Assembly (NCBI RefSeq): GCF_008274215.1 | Contig: NZ_VTPS01000003.1 | Span: 62,001 to 126,000 of the forward strand | Reading direction: 5' to 3' | Origin: Calorimonas adulescens | Lineage (GTDB): Bacteria; Bacillota; Thermoanaerobacteria; Thermoanaerobacterales; UBA4877 | Length of the DNA: 64,000 nucleotides | Shown here: positions 44,507 through 53,237 of the stretch, piece after piece | How positions within the stretch are numbered: the stretch's first letter is position 1 | How the letters are laid out: the number at the start of each line of letters is the position of its first letter | Translations under genes and position numbers: made by a program | Notes under the pieces: generated by a model | What the model saw: the letters and a program-made list of their open reading frames with translations, nothing else | Databases searched by the model: none | What the model was told of the DNA's origin: nothing

Positions 44507-44521
44507 GAAGGGACTGGTATT

Positions 44522-45409
44522 ATGGACCTGGACAGGTTAACCACGGAAGGCAGAAATCCAGATACAATGGACATAGACACACTAGATACCATGGGCATTT
44601 TAAGAAAGATCAATGATGAGGACAAAAAGGTGGCCTTAGCTGTAGAGCAGGAACTGCCATCTATAGCAAAAGCCGTCGATATAATAGTGGAATCCATCAA
44701 AAAAGGCGGGAGGATATTTTATGTAGGTGCAGGTACCAGCGGCAGGCTGGGTGTGCTTGACGCCTCAGAGTGTCCGCCAACATATGGTGTAAGTCCTGAA
44801 CTCTTCCAGGGAGTGATAGCGGGGGGCATTAAGGCTCTCTATTCATCTACGGAGGGGGCAGAGGACGACAGGGAACAAGGGAAAAGGGACCTATCAGAAA
44901 AGGGGCTTAAAGACATAGACGTGACTGTTGGTATTGCTGCCAGTGGTAGGACGCCATATGTCCTCGGTGCCGTTGATTACGCCAGAAGCACAGGCTGCAG
45001 AACCGTAGGCATAGCCTGCAATAAAGACAGTGAACTGGAAAAGATTGTGGACGTCATGATAGCCCCCGAGGTTGGGCCCGAGGTCATTATGGGCTCTACA
45101 CGGATGAAGGCGGGTACAGCACAGAAGTTGGTCTTAAATATGCTCTCCACTGCCTCTATGATAAGGCTTGGCAAGGTGTACACAAACCTCATGGTGGACA
45201 TGAAGGCCAGTAATGAAAAGCTCTTAGCCAGGGCCAGGAGGATAGTAAAGCTGGCCACAGGTGCTCCAGATGAAATTGTTGAAGAGGCATTAGAGGGATC
45301 AGGATATCACTCCAAGACCGCCATATTGATGATCTTAAAGGGCATATCGAGGGAGCAGGCAGAAGAAGAACTCAAAAAAGCAGACGGATTTATTAGGAAG
45401 GCGCTTTAG
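44522..45409 (+). CDS. murQ: N-acetylmuramic acid 6-phosphate etherase
   Basis: The 295-residue SIS-domain protein begins [16 protein letters not shown]. It has [18 protein letters not shown] near residue 68 and [13 protein letters not shown] near residue 195, the MurQ signature. It removes the D-lactyl ether of MurNAc-6-P to give GlcNAc-6-P, which NagA and NagB then process. It is the last gene of the sigma-54-driven PTS operon and ends in a terminator, which makes MurNAc or a MurNAc compound the probable PTS substrate. Confidence 0.96.
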   Translation: MDLDRLTTEGRNPDTMDIDTLDTMGILRKINDEDKKVALAVEQELPSIAKAVDIIVESIKKGGRIFYVGAGTSGRLGVLDASECPPTYGVSPELFQGVIAGGIKALYSSTEGAEDDREQGKRDLSEKGLKDIDVTVGIAASGRTPYVLGAVDYARSTGCRTVGIACNKDSELEKIVDVMIAPEVGPEVIMGSTRMKAGTAQKLVLNMLSTASMIRLGKVYTNLMVDMKASNEKLLARARRIVKLATGAPDEIVEEALEGSGYHSKTAILMILKGISREQAEEELKKADGFIRKAL

Positions 45410-45420
45410 CCTTCTTTTTT
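45397..45420 (+). terminator. terminator after murQ
   Basis: GAAGGC (45397-45402) pairs with GCCTTC (45409-45414), followed by TTTTTT; the stem contains the murQ stop codon. Confidence 0.85.
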
Positions 45421-45505
45421 ATTTTGCCACATTTATGAGGAAAAGGTTTGGACTTAAAGAGATAGAATATATAGTATAGAATAAAAATAAAGAGGAGGGA
45501 AGCGG

Positions 45506-47602
45506 ATGCAGCTGGATACCCGTTGCATTGACATATTAAATTATCTCCTTGAAACAGACAAGCCGGCTACGACCTCTAAACTGGCTGAAGTCTTTAAGGT
45601 CAGTACCAGGACAATAAGATATGATTTAGACAGGATAGATGACTGGCTGAAGGAGAATAACATTTCACCCGTTGAGAGAAAACCCAATACAGGGGTCTAT
45701 CTTAGAGAAAAGAAATCTATTGCAGACGCCCTATCCTCGATTAACTATTATGAATATGGGCCTGGCCGCCTGGAGAGGGAAGACATACTTAAGGCCCTTA
45801 TCTTAAAGGCTAGGGATGAAATTAAGATAGATGAACTGGCAGAAAAGCTCTATGTCAGCAGGAACACAGTAATAAATGACCTTAAGAATGTAAGGGATTG
45901 GTTTAAAAGGTTTAATATAAATATTAAGCCTACAAAAAATGGTCTTAAAGTAATTGGCAAGGAAAAGGACATAAGGAGGGCAGCAATAGAACTCCTTACC
46001 GATGAAGTGGACACTGCAAAGATTTTAGAATATCTGGAAGGATGGAACTTTGGGCCTGGTGCCGGGAAAGAGATGTCTGATTTCATCTCTGAGGAAGACA
46101 CTAAATTTTTATCAGAGGTCTTAAGGGAGGCAGAAAGAGAACTGGGATACAGACTCTCCGATATGGACTTTTCAGGACTCATACTGCATCTTGCAATTGC
46201 GGTAAAGAGAATAAAGCTGGGAAGGAACATAATGATGCCACATGAAGAAATAAAACAGCTTCAGGTTACCAAGGAATTTGCAGTTGCTTCTCAGATAGCC
46301 AGCTGTATAGAGAGCCACTATGGTATAGAAGTCCCGATAGAGGAAATGGGATATATTACACTCCATCTCCTGGGCAGTAAGTCTACCACGGCAGTAGATA
46401 TAGAAAAGGAAAACTGGCTTGACGTGGAGTTTATGACCTCAGAACTCATAAAAAAGGTAGAAGAAGAGCTGAAGGTAGATCTGGAACATGATGATATTCT
46501 CTTTAAAGGATTAAAGGAACATCTCACACCCACACTCTACAGGATAAAAAATGACCTTCCCGTGAAGAACCCACTGCTGGATGACGTTAAAGCCAACTAC
46601 CCAAAGCTGTTCAAAGCAGTGGAAAAAGCAGTAAAGATAGTGGAAAATTATGCAGGTAAGAGGATTAATGAAGATGAGATTGGCTATATATCATTTCATT
46701 TTGGAGCAGCATTAGAAAGAATGAGGTCCAAAAGGTCCATTAGAGCCGTACTGGTTTGCAGTACGGGGCTTGGTACGGCCAGGCTGCTGGCTACCAGGGT
46801 AATGAATGAGTTTGAAAATATAATTATTGAAGATATCACATCCTATCATGGGCTAAAAGAACTAAAGACAGATGCGGACATTATTATCTCAACAATAAAT
46901 TTAAAAGACACAACACTGCCGTATGTAAGAGTATCACCTATGCTTGCAGAAGAGGATATAGACAGTATAAAAAGAATTTTAAGGGAGATTTATATAAAAC
47001 CTGAACCAATCAATGGCGATAAGCTCGAGCAAGTTATAAAGGCAATAAAACGATACGCCATAGTAACAGACGAAGCGGGGTTAAAAGAAGAATTAAGCAG
47101 GATCATCGCACCAAAAATACCACATTTGATTTCGAGGGAGGTAAGACAACCAGTGTTAAATGACCTTTTAACGGAGAAAACAATCAAACTAAATGTAGAA
47201 GTGGATAACTGGGAGGAGGCAATAAGGGAAGGTGGGAAGCTTTTACTTGAAGCAGGTAAGATAGAAGCAAGATATATTGACGCTATGATAAAGACGGCAA
47301 AGCAGCTCGGGCCATACATCGTTATAGCACCCGGCATAGCTATGCCTCACGCCAGGCCTGAAGATGGAGTAAAGGAGGTGGGGATGAGCCTTATAACACT
47401 AAGGACTCCGGTAAATTTCGGACATCGACAAAATGACCCTGTAAAGATTGTGGTGTGCCTATGCGCAGTAGACAATAACAGCCATATAAAGGCACTATCA
47501 CAACTGGTAAAGTTTTTGAGCAGTGAAGATGTTCAAAGTGTGCTCATTAAGGATATAAATAAAGAAAGAGTCATAGATTATATCATAAAATATTCGTCGT
47601 AG
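45506..47602 (+). CDS. BglG/MtlR-type PTS-controlled activator (ascorbate-type locus)
   Basis: The 698-residue protein has two N-terminal helix-turn-helix units (VSTRTIRYDLDRI near residue 33 and LYVSRNTVINDLKNV near 115). PRD1 and PRD2 follow with histidines in GYITLHLLGS and GYISFHFGAALER. Then come an EIIB-like domain (AVLVCSTGLGTARLLA near 415) and a C-terminal EIIA domain with APGIAMPHARPEDG near 613. Since the locus has no separate EIIA gene, this C-terminal domain might also serve the permease. EIIB and EIIC genes follow at once, so it probably controls them. Confidence 0.9.
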   Translation: MQLDTRCIDILNYLLETDKPATTSKLAEVFKVSTRTIRYDLDRIDDWLKENNISPVERKPNTGVYLREKKSIADALSSINYYEYGPGRLEREDILKALILKARDEIKIDELAEKLYVSRNTVINDLKNVRDWFKRFNINIKPTKNGLKVIGKEKDIRRAAIELLTDEVDTAKILEYLEGWNFGPGAGKEMSDFISEEDTKFLSEVLREAERELGYRLSDMDFSGLILHLAIAVKRIKLGRNIMMPHEEIKQLQVTKEFAVASQIASCIESHYGIEVPIEEMGYITLHLLGSKSTTAVDIEKENWLDVEFMTSELIKKVEEELKVDLEHDDILFKGLKEHLTPTLYRIKNDLPVKNPLLDDVKANYPKLFKAVEKAVKIVENYAGKRINEDEIGYISFHFGAALERMRSKRSIRAVLVCSTGLGTARLLATRVMNEFENIIIEDITSYHGLKELKTDADIIISTINLKDTTLPYVRVSPMLAEEDIDSIKRILREIYIKPEPINGDKLEQVIKAIKRYAIVTDEAGLKEELSRIIAPKIPHLISREVRQPVLNDLLTEKTIKLNVEVDNWEEAIREGGKLLLEAGKIEARYIDAMIKTAKQLGPYIVIAPGIAMPHARPEDGVKEVGMSLITLRTPVNFGHRQNDPVKIVVCLCAVDNNSHIKALSQLVKFLSSEDVQSVLIKDINKERVIDYIIKYSS

Positions 47603-47616
47603 AAGGAGGAGACTAA

Positions 47617-47886
47617 ATGAAGATATTAACAGTATGCGGGTTGGGCCAGGGTACAAGTCTATTGTTAAGAATGAATGTAGAGGAGGTGTTAAATGAATTA
47701 AAAATACAGGCTGAAGTGGATCATATGGATGTCAGCTATGCGGCGTCTGAGAATGCAGAATTAATACTTACATCACCCCAGTTAGCACCCTTGCTGGAAC
47801 GAAACCCGGCGCAAAAAATTATTATCAACAATTACTTTGATAAAAATGAGATTAAAGAAAAGTTAAAAGAATACTTTAATATTTAA
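47617..47886 (+). CDS. PTS ascorbate/galactitol-type EIIB component
   Basis: The 89-residue protein begins MKILTVCGLGQGTSLLLRM, the P-loop-like phosphocysteine motif of small EIIB proteins of the Ula type. It would phosphorylate the sugar moved by the EIIC that follows 17 bases later. AAGGAGGAG precedes the start. Confidence 0.9.
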   Translation: MKILTVCGLGQGTSLLLRMNVEEVLNELKIQAEVDHMDVSYAASENAELILTSPQLAPLLERNPAQKIIINNYFDKNEIKEKLKEYFNI

Positions 47887-47903
47887 ATAAGGGGGAATAG
47901 AAT

Positions 47904-49220
47904 GTGAATACCTTAATTTCAACAGCTCAGTGGTTGGCTGACAACATATTTGGACAGCCTGCATTCTTAATAGGTTTGGTTGCCTTGGTTGGACTCTTAC
48001 TTCAAAATAAGCCAGCATCTGTGGTGGTAAGTGGCACTTTGAAGACCATTTTGGGATTTTTAATAATTAGTGCGGGTTCGGGGGTTCTTACAGGAGCGTT
48101 GGGCATATTTGAGCCAATGTGGAATACCATATTTGGTATAGAGTCACCACCTGTTTTACAGGGGACGCCAGATTTTCTTGCAGAATACGGGAGCATAGTG
48201 GCATTAGTAATGACATTTGGTTTTTTGCTGAATGTATTATTGGCCAGGTTCACGAAATTTAAATATATTTATCTTACAGGCCATATGATGTTCTGGGTAA
48301 CACTGATAACCACAGCAATTTTAGTAGAAGCCATCCCAGGAATTTCAAAAACCGCCTTATTGATAATTGGGAGTTTATTAATGGGTGTGTATTGGACACT
48401 ACAGCCTGCATATACTCAAAAGTTCATGAAAAAAATAACCGGCAACGACCAGATCGCGTTGGGGCATACTTCATCTTCTGTATCTTTTCTGGCTGCGATA
48501 GTTGGAAAATATATTGGCAATCCAGAGCAAAGCACAGAAAAGATAAAATTGCCAAAGGGATTAGACTTTCTAAAGGATTCCAACGTGATTATAACAATAG
48601 TGATGGGTTTACTTTATGCAGTAGGTGCGACTATCATTTATTTGAGGCCAGATTTTGGAACAAATCCTGCAATACAACAGTTAGCTTCTAAGGCAGGCTC
48701 ACAGAACTTTATAATATATGGGTTTTTGCAGGGCTTTCAGTTCGCGGCAGGTATAGCGGTTATCTTATATGGAGTGAGGTTATTTATAGGTGAACTTGTA
48801 CCGGCGTTCAAGGGTATTGCTACAAAAATAGCACCAAATGCAGTTCCAGCTTTGGATTGTCCAGTAGTATTTCCATATGCGCCAACTGCTACAATCATAG
48901 GCTTCTTATCGGCTTTTGTAACAGCTCTGCTATGGCTGGTTGTATTAGGTACCTCAGGAGCACATGCCTTTGTACCAACAATGATAGTAATATTCTTCCA
49001 TGCAGCGACTGCCGGTGTTTTTGGCAATATTACCGGTGGAGTGAGAGGAGCTATAGCAGGTGGTATAATAACATCGACTGTTGTTGCTTTAGGACAGTGG
49101 TGGATGGTAGGTGCATTAGCCCATACTGTACCTGATACGGTTTTGTGGGCGGCAGACTCTGACATGTTTATTTTTGGCTTTATCTTGTCATCAGTAGCAA
49201 AACTATTTGCCGGGATATAA
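47904..49220 (+). CDS. PTS ascorbate-family EIIC component (UlaA/SgaT-like)
   Basis: The 438-residue protein has about 10-11 membrane segments. Family-typical stretches are FGQPAFLIGLVALVGLLLQ at the start, FLIISAGSGVLTGALG near residue 50 and DCPVVFPYAPTATIIGFL near residue 315. GTG at 47904 follows AAGGGGGAA by 8 bases; the nearby ATG runs into TGA. The UlaA family carries ascorbate and related acidic or lactone-like sugars, but the true substrate is unknown. No ula catabolic genes (ulaDEF) accompany it; lactonase-type genes do. Confidence 0.92.
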   Translation: MNTLISTAQWLADNIFGQPAFLIGLVALVGLLLQNKPASVVVSGTLKTILGFLIISAGSGVLTGALGIFEPMWNTIFGIESPPVLQGTPDFLAEYGSIVALVMTFGFLLNVLLARFTKFKYIYLTGHMMFWVTLITTAILVEAIPGISKTALLIIGSLLMGVYWTLQPAYTQKFMKKITGNDQIALGHTSSSVSFLAAIVGKYIGNPEQSTEKIKLPKGLDFLKDSNVIITIVMGLLYAVGATIIYLRPDFGTNPAIQQLASKAGSQNFIIYGFLQGFQFAAGIAVILYGVRLFIGELVPAFKGIATKIAPNAVPALDCPVVFPYAPTATIIGFLSAFVTALLWLVVLGTSGAHAFVPTMIVIFFHAATAGVFGNITGGVRGAIAGGIITSTVVALGQWWMVGALAHTVPDTVLWAADSDMFIFGFILSSVAKLFAGI

Positions 49221-49222
49221 AC

Positions 49223-49248
49223 CTCAAGCCCGTTTTAACGGGCTTGAG
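49223..49248 (+). terminator. hairpin after ascorbate-type EIIC gene
   Basis: CTCAAGCCCGTT (49223-49234) pairs with AACGGGCTTGAG (49237-49248). Only ACATTTT follows, so it may be a weak terminator or processing site inside the operon. Confidence 0.65.
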
Positions 49249-49269
49249 ACATTTTAGGAGGTATGTAAA

Positions 49270-50208
49270 ATGAGGTTTGTAAGGACTATAAAAGGTGATA
49301 TCGACCCATCAAAATTGGGAATAACATATTCACATGAGCATTTATATTCTAAACCACCCTATTGGGTCAGTGGCAAAGATGAAGATCTGGTTGTAGATGA
49401 TACAGCGAAGATTGTTAATGAAATAAAGATGTTCATAGATGCTGGCGGCAATTCCATTATAGAAGGAACTGCAATCGACTATGGGAGAGATGTTTTAAAA
49501 TTAAAAGAAATAGCAGATAACGTTGACATTAATATTGTTTGTACAACAGGTTTTAATAAAGGACTCTATTATGAAAAATGGGTACATGAGATGCCTATGG
49601 AAGAGATGGTTGAACTAATGATAAAAGAAGTCATGGAGGGCTATAAAGATACTGGAATAAAGTGTGGGCAGATTAAAATTGGTACAAGCTATAATACAAT
49701 TACACCAACAGAAGAAAAGGTAATAAGAGCCGCTGCAAAGGCCCAAAATTATACAAAAGCACCTATGTATGCTCATACGGAAATAGGGACTATGGCGTTA
49801 GAACAAATAGAAATATTAAGGCAAGAGGGGATTGACCTGACTCATGTGGCCTTTGGCCATATGGATAGAAATCCTGATATGTGGTATTACCTCAAAATAG
49901 CAGAAACAGGTGCTTACCTTATATTTGATGGTCTTGGAAAAGTAAAGTATTATCCAGAAAGTGTAAGAATAAATTCTATTATAGAACTCTGCAAGAAAGG
50001 CTATCAAAAGAAAATAATGATTTCTGGGGATATGGCAAGGAAGTCATATTATATTGAATATGGTGGTGGGCCTGGCCTAACCTTTATACTAACCAAATGG
50101 GTGCCAAGATTCATAGAAGAGGCGAATTCCCAGGGGTTAAATGGTAAAGAAATAATTGAGGATCTGCTTATAAACAATCCACGTGAATTTTTCAGCTTCA
50201 GGGTGTGA
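49270..50208 (+). CDS. phosphotriesterase-family metal hydrolase, probable sugar-phosphate lactonase
   Basis: The 312-residue protein has the PTE metal-site pattern: YSHEHLYS near residue 20, a lysine in GQIKIGTSY near residue 138, MYAHTEIGT near 168, AFGHMDRNPD near 195 and MISGDMARKSYY near 252. Relatives placed beside Ula-type PTS genes hydrolyse phosphorylated sugar lactones, which fits here. AGGAGG lies 5 bases before the ATG. The stop overlaps an upstream in-frame codon of the creatininase-like gene, so they are coupled. Confidence 0.85.
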   Translation: MRFVRTIKGDIDPSKLGITYSHEHLYSKPPYWVSGKDEDLVVDDTAKIVNEIKMFIDAGGNSIIEGTAIDYGRDVLKLKEIADNVDINIVCTTGFNKGLYYEKWVHEMPMEEMVELMIKEVMEGYKDTGIKCGQIKIGTSYNTITPTEEKVIRAAAKAQNYTKAPMYAHTEIGTMALEQIEILRQEGIDLTHVAFGHMDRNPDMWYYLKIAETGAYLIFDGLGKVKYYPESVRINSIIELCKKGYQKKIMISGDMARKSYYIEYGGGPGLTFILTKWVPRFIEEANSQGLNGKEIIEDLLINNPREFFSFRV

Positions 50209-50213
50209 CACTT

Positions 50214-50954
50214 ATGAATGAATGGCAGGAACTTTCGTGGCAGGAATATGAACAACTAACAAATAAAAAATACGCTATATTACCCCTGGGGGCCTTGGAA
50301 CAGCATGGCCCACATATGAAACTTGGTACTGATAATTTTCTGGCAGAAGGTGTAGCCCGGCTGTTGTCAGAAAAAATAAAAGGAATTTTGCTTCCTACTA
50401 TTAATTACGGCCAGGTATGGTCTCTCAAGAGATTTCCCGGTAGTCTCTCGCTATCGACAGATACTCTTAAAGCTATAATAAAAGATATAGCAAGAGGAGT
50501 AAAATTTCAGGGAGTACAGTATTTAATAATAGTTAACTCACATATAGGTAATATGACAGCAGTTAAGGAGGCAGCCAGAGAAATATATGATGAGATAGGA
50601 TTCAGGGTAATATATTTTACTTATCCTGGAATAAATGAAATAGCTAAAAACGTTTGTCAGTCACCTAAGAGCCACCCATCTATAATACATGCCTGCGAGA
50701 TTGAGACATCAATGATGCTTTATATTGATGATACTAAGGTAGATATGAACAAGGCGGTTACGGAGTATCCAGAATATCCACCGGGCTTTGATGAAACACC
50801 AATATATTGGGACGAGGTATCAAGTTTTGGAGTATTTGGAGATGCAAAAGCCGCTACACGCCAAAAAGGAGAGCAGATTATAAATTCAGTGATAAATAAC
50901 ATGATAACTATAATAGAAAATATAACAAGGAGAGATGAGAGTGCTAAGCAATGA
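50214..50954 (+). CDS. creatininase family amidohydrolase
   Basis: The 246-residue protein has the creatininase metal-site motifs ILPLGALEQHGPHMKLGTD near residue 25, NSHIGNMTAV near 105 and HACEIETSMML near 155. The family includes creatininase, mycofactocin peptidase MftE and FAPy deformylase ArfB, so only a C-N hydrolase role can be inferred. ATG 50214 is taken as start; GTG 50205 is an alternative overlapping the previous stop. It belongs to the ascorbate-type PTS locus. Confidence 0.85.
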   Translation: MNEWQELSWQEYEQLTNKKYAILPLGALEQHGPHMKLGTDNFLAEGVARLLSEKIKGILLPTINYGQVWSLKRFPGSLSLSTDTLKAIIKDIARGVKFQGVQYLIIVNSHIGNMTAVKEAAREIYDEIGFRVIYFTYPGINEIAKNVCQSPKSHPSIIHACEIETSMMLYIDDTKVDMNKAVTEYPEYPPGFDETPIYWDEVSSFGVFGDAKAATRQKGEQIINSVINNMITIIENITRRDESAKQ

Positions 50955-51672
50955 CTATATAAATAAAATTGGAGAAATTATTGACAAAATAAAAACTCTT
51001 GAGTTAAATAATTTAGAGCTCTCTTCATCTGCGATAGCCCGGTGTATAATGGATGGTGGCATTGTCCACATATTTGGATGTGGCCATTCGCATATACTGG
51101 GAGAGGAGATGTACTACAGGGCAGGTGGATTAGTACCAGTACATCCTATACTGGACACCGGCCTTATGCTCCATGAGGGAGCAGCCAAAAGCTCAGACCT
51201 TGAGAGATTTGAGGGATATGGTACCATCCTTGCAAAATATCAAGACATAAGAAAGGGTGATATAGTTATAGTCATATCAAACTCAGGGAGAAATCCGGTA
51301 CCCATAGAGATGGCCATATATGCAAAGGGAAAAGAGGCAAGAGTTATAGTGATAACATCTATGGAATATTCAAAATCGCAGCCCTCGAGGCACTCCAGCG
51401 GAAAACATTTGTATGAGTTTGGAGATATAGTCATAGATAACCATGGAGTACCTGGGGATGCCGTACTCAAGCTGGATGGCATTCCTGAACCCTTTGCACC
51501 TTCTTCCACAGTAATTGGGGCAACTATACTGAATGCTGTCTTTGCCAGGGCAGTAGAGATAATGCATGAGAATGGATATGAGCCGCCAATATTCATAAGC
51601 GGCAATATTGATGGGGCAGATGAGCATAATAGAAAACTCATGGAGAGATATAGGGATAGGATAAAATTTTGA
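50941..51672 (+). CDS. SIS-domain protein (UPF0309-like)
   Basis: The 243-residue protein has a sugar-isomerase fold: GGIVHIFGCGHSHILGEEM near residue 35 and IVIVISNSGRNPVPIEMA near residue 105. It resembles UPF0309 proteins, which bind phosphosugars without a fixed function. GTG at 50941 lies 8 bases after AAGGAG; ATG 50935 is closer to it than normal. It overlaps the creatininase-like gene. Its last codons (LMERYRDRIKF) recur in part at 54643, beyond the accessory island. Confidence 0.85.
   Translation: MLSNDYINKIGEIIDKIKTLELNNLELSSSAIARCIMDGGIVHIFGCGHSHILGEEMYYRAGGLVPVHPILDTGLMLHEGAAKSSDLERFEGYGTILAKYQDIRKGDIVIVISNSGRNPVPIEMAIYAKGKEARVIVITSMEYSKSQPSRHSSGKHLYEFGDIVIDNHGVPGDAVLKLDGIPEPFAPSSTVIGATILNAVFARAVEIMHENGYEPPIFISGNIDGADEHNRKLMERYRDRIKF
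51638..51662 (+). repeat. 25-nt direct repeat, copy 1 (3' end of SIS gene)
   Basis: These 25 bases, from TCATGGAGAG to GGGATAGGAT, match 54643-54667 at 24 of 25 positions. A shorter GCAGATGA match lies upstream of each copy. The two copies bracket about 3 kb of AT-rich accessory DNA. Confidence 0.85.
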
Positions 51673-51714
51673 TAGAGAGGGCCTGGTTTAATTTGATAAA
51701 CCAGGCCCTCTCTA
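51673..51714. terminator. long hairpin after SIS gene
   Basis: An 18-bp perfect stem (51673-51690 with 51697-51714) starts right after the SIS stop and has a 6-base loop. It lacks a strong U-tract on the plus strand but probably ends the ascorbate-type operon. It marks the edge of the accessory island. Confidence 0.7.
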
Positions 51715-51736
51715 CTACATAAATTGATTTTACTTT

Positions 51737-51937
51737 TTATGATTGAGATTTGCGGTATTCCATTGCTTCTTTGCTAAGTTCTTTGACGCCCTTATCTTTC
51801 CATAGTTCAGTCTGCCATTTAGTGTAATCAAAAGGTTCTCTCATTATTAAAGTGATGAATCTTTCTGCGTTAACTTTTCCAAGATACTTTATAAGTATAT
51901 CCATACCTTCGGATCGGAGTAAAGTATCATTCTTCAT
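51737..51937 (-). CDS. small protein, probable antitoxin of PIN module
   Basis: The 66-residue protein contains LLRSEGMDILIKYLGKV and FDYTKWQTELW and ends in a basic helix. It is recognised only as a partner-type gene of PIN proteins. Its start overlaps the PIN gene stop by 4 bases (ATGA). The antitoxin-like gene lies second, the reverse of the usual VapBC order. The DNA is more AT-rich than neighbouring operons. Alternative: an unrelated small protein. Confidence 0.6.
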   Translation of the reverse strand: MKNDTLLRSEGMDILIKYLGKVNAERFITLIMREPFDYTKWQTELWKDKGVKELSKEAMEYRKSQS

Positions 51938-52371
51938 AGTTCATCATCCTCCCATCTTCTAACAAATTCCACTGGATTTACAATATTAATAGAGTCTAAA
52001 TTTCTCTTTAATAGTTTAATATCGGTTGTTAAAAAGTATTTGCATCTTGTGTAAATGGCACAAGCCAGATGTAATGCATCCTTTGCTTTTATTCCTTTGC
52101 CTTCGAGATTTTCAGCAATCAATATAATTTCATCGTTTTCATCACAATCAAAATTAGCTATATTTTTCCATGAACTGATAGTTATTTTCCGTTCTTCAAA
52201 AGGATTCATAGCGTTTTCATAATCCAGAATGTATGACCATACTAATTCAAAAAGTCCATTATGTATTGCATCTTGGATATATAATTTAGCTTCTGATTCC
52301 AACTTTATTTTCATTTGAGTTTGATCATCAAATGGCCTATTAAAACAACAATTATCAAGATAAATACGCAT
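51934..52371 (-). CDS. PIN-domain ribonuclease, probable toxin
   Basis: The 145-residue protein has the acidic PIN pattern: YLDNCCFNRPFDD at the N-terminus, a glutamate near residue 45, KDALHLACAIY near residue 98 and FLTTDIKLLKR near residue 113. Such proteins cleave tRNA, rRNA or mRNA in toxin-antitoxin pairs. GGGAGGG precedes the minus-strand start and a consensus-like promoter lies upstream. The next gene overlaps by 4 bases. Confidence 0.85.
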   Translation of the reverse strand: MRIYLDNCCFNRPFDDQTQMKIKLESEAKLYIQDAIHNGLFELVWSYILDYENAMNPFEERKITISSWKNIANFDCDENDEIILIAENLEGKGIKAKDALHLACAIYTRCKYFLTTDIKLLKRNLDSINIVNPVEFVRRWEDDEL

Positions 52372-52404
52372 TATAAAACCCTCCCAATATGGGCTGTTAA
52401 GGTC

Positions 52405-52433
52405 ATTATAGCATAGTAAAAGATTAACTTCAA
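52405..52433 (-). promoter_or_regulatory. sigma-A promoter of the PIN module
   Basis: On the minus strand, TTGAAG (52433-52428), 17 bases, TATAAT (52410-52405). It lies 34 bases before the PIN start codon. Confidence 0.75.
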
Positions 52434-52533
52434 TTAACTGATGTCATAGGATTTGTGTCAAGTATTTGTTGGCACCTTTCTATTTACATAATCATCCATT
52501 TTTGCATATTCATGTTTATACAGTAGGGGGTTA

Positions 52534-52731
52534 CTACTCGTATATGTTGATTTCATTTTGTGCCTGGTATATTGCTTCTTCATCTATCTCTTTTTGTTTT
52601 TTGGAATATGCATAGATGAGTGAGGCAGTTACCAGGTTATTTATTAATCTGGGTATACCCTTGGTAGCAGAGTATACTGCTTCATATGCCGACTTTGTAA
52701 ATATGTCGTCTGCTGTGCCTGCTATCTCCAT
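52534..52731 (-). pseudogene. C-terminal remnant of ExeA/TniB-like transposition ATPase
   Basis: A 65-codon minus-strand frame contains AVYSATKGIPRLINNLVTAS and a following helix, which resembles the end of AAA+ ATPases that partner DDE transposases. The N-terminal Walker region is missing. It directly follows other decayed transposon pieces on the same strand, so it is read as a remnant rather than a working gene. TGTCAAG at about 52452-52458 could be one end of the element. Confidence 0.6.
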
Positions 52732-52762
52732 TAAAACTGTGTAAACATAATTTTATCACCTC

Positions 52763-52957
52763 AATCGATAATATCATTAAAGGATATTGATTGGTCTTTA
52801 GAACCATCCATACTGTCTATGGGTGTACTTCCGTCATAAATATTGTCTTTACTTGAACCTTTTCGGTTTCCATGGTGTCTTAAAGGTATTTTTGCATTGT
52901 CATATAGGTTTACCTGATAAGCTTCTCCAACCTCTTTTCCTTCATGATAGAGGAGAA
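52763..52957 (-). pseudogene. C-terminal remnant of DDE transposase
   Basis: A 64-codon open stretch on the minus strand reads LLYHEGKEVGEAYQVNLYDN, then AKIPLRHHGNRKG, and stops at 52763. The EGKxVGEA...LYDN pattern is typical of the Mu/IS481-type transposase C-terminal beta domain. No start and no catalytic core are present. The ATPase remnant begins 32 bases downstream on the same strand. Confidence 0.55.
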
Positions 52958-53059
52958 GTGGTACCGGTAATAAAAGCCATGTTTTTTTAATCTTGCCCTG
53001 CTCTTACAGTCAGGACGAGGGCATATGTCCGTCGGTTCCGGGTACTTGTAGTCCCTGTA
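52952..53059 (-). pseudogene. remnant of a zinc-finger-like transposon protein (DUF6431-like)
   Basis: A minus-strand frame reads DICPRPDCKSRARLKKHGFY, resembling the zinc-binding opening of a small protein found with ExeA-type transposition genes. It is joined directly to the transposase remnant in another frame. The remaining 150 bases towards 53220 contain scraps without clear identity, including a short MEEINAEANHRRH frame. Confidence 0.4.
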
Positions 53060-53237
53060 TTTTAGTATGAACTAATGCAAGGTGAAAACTCTCGTAATAC
53101 CAGGGTATCTATCTGTATTTATACATTCCATAATAAATAAATGTCCATGATGTCATGGAATCATATATGCCTGCGGTGGTTTGCTTCTGCATTTATTTCT
53201 TCCATAGTGCTATAACAAAGTAGGAGGCGAATGATAA

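Noticed and set aside
52972-53237. CRISPR array or origin in the AT-rich island
   Set aside because: No regularly spaced direct repeats, DnaA-box clusters or iterons were found there or elsewhere in the window.
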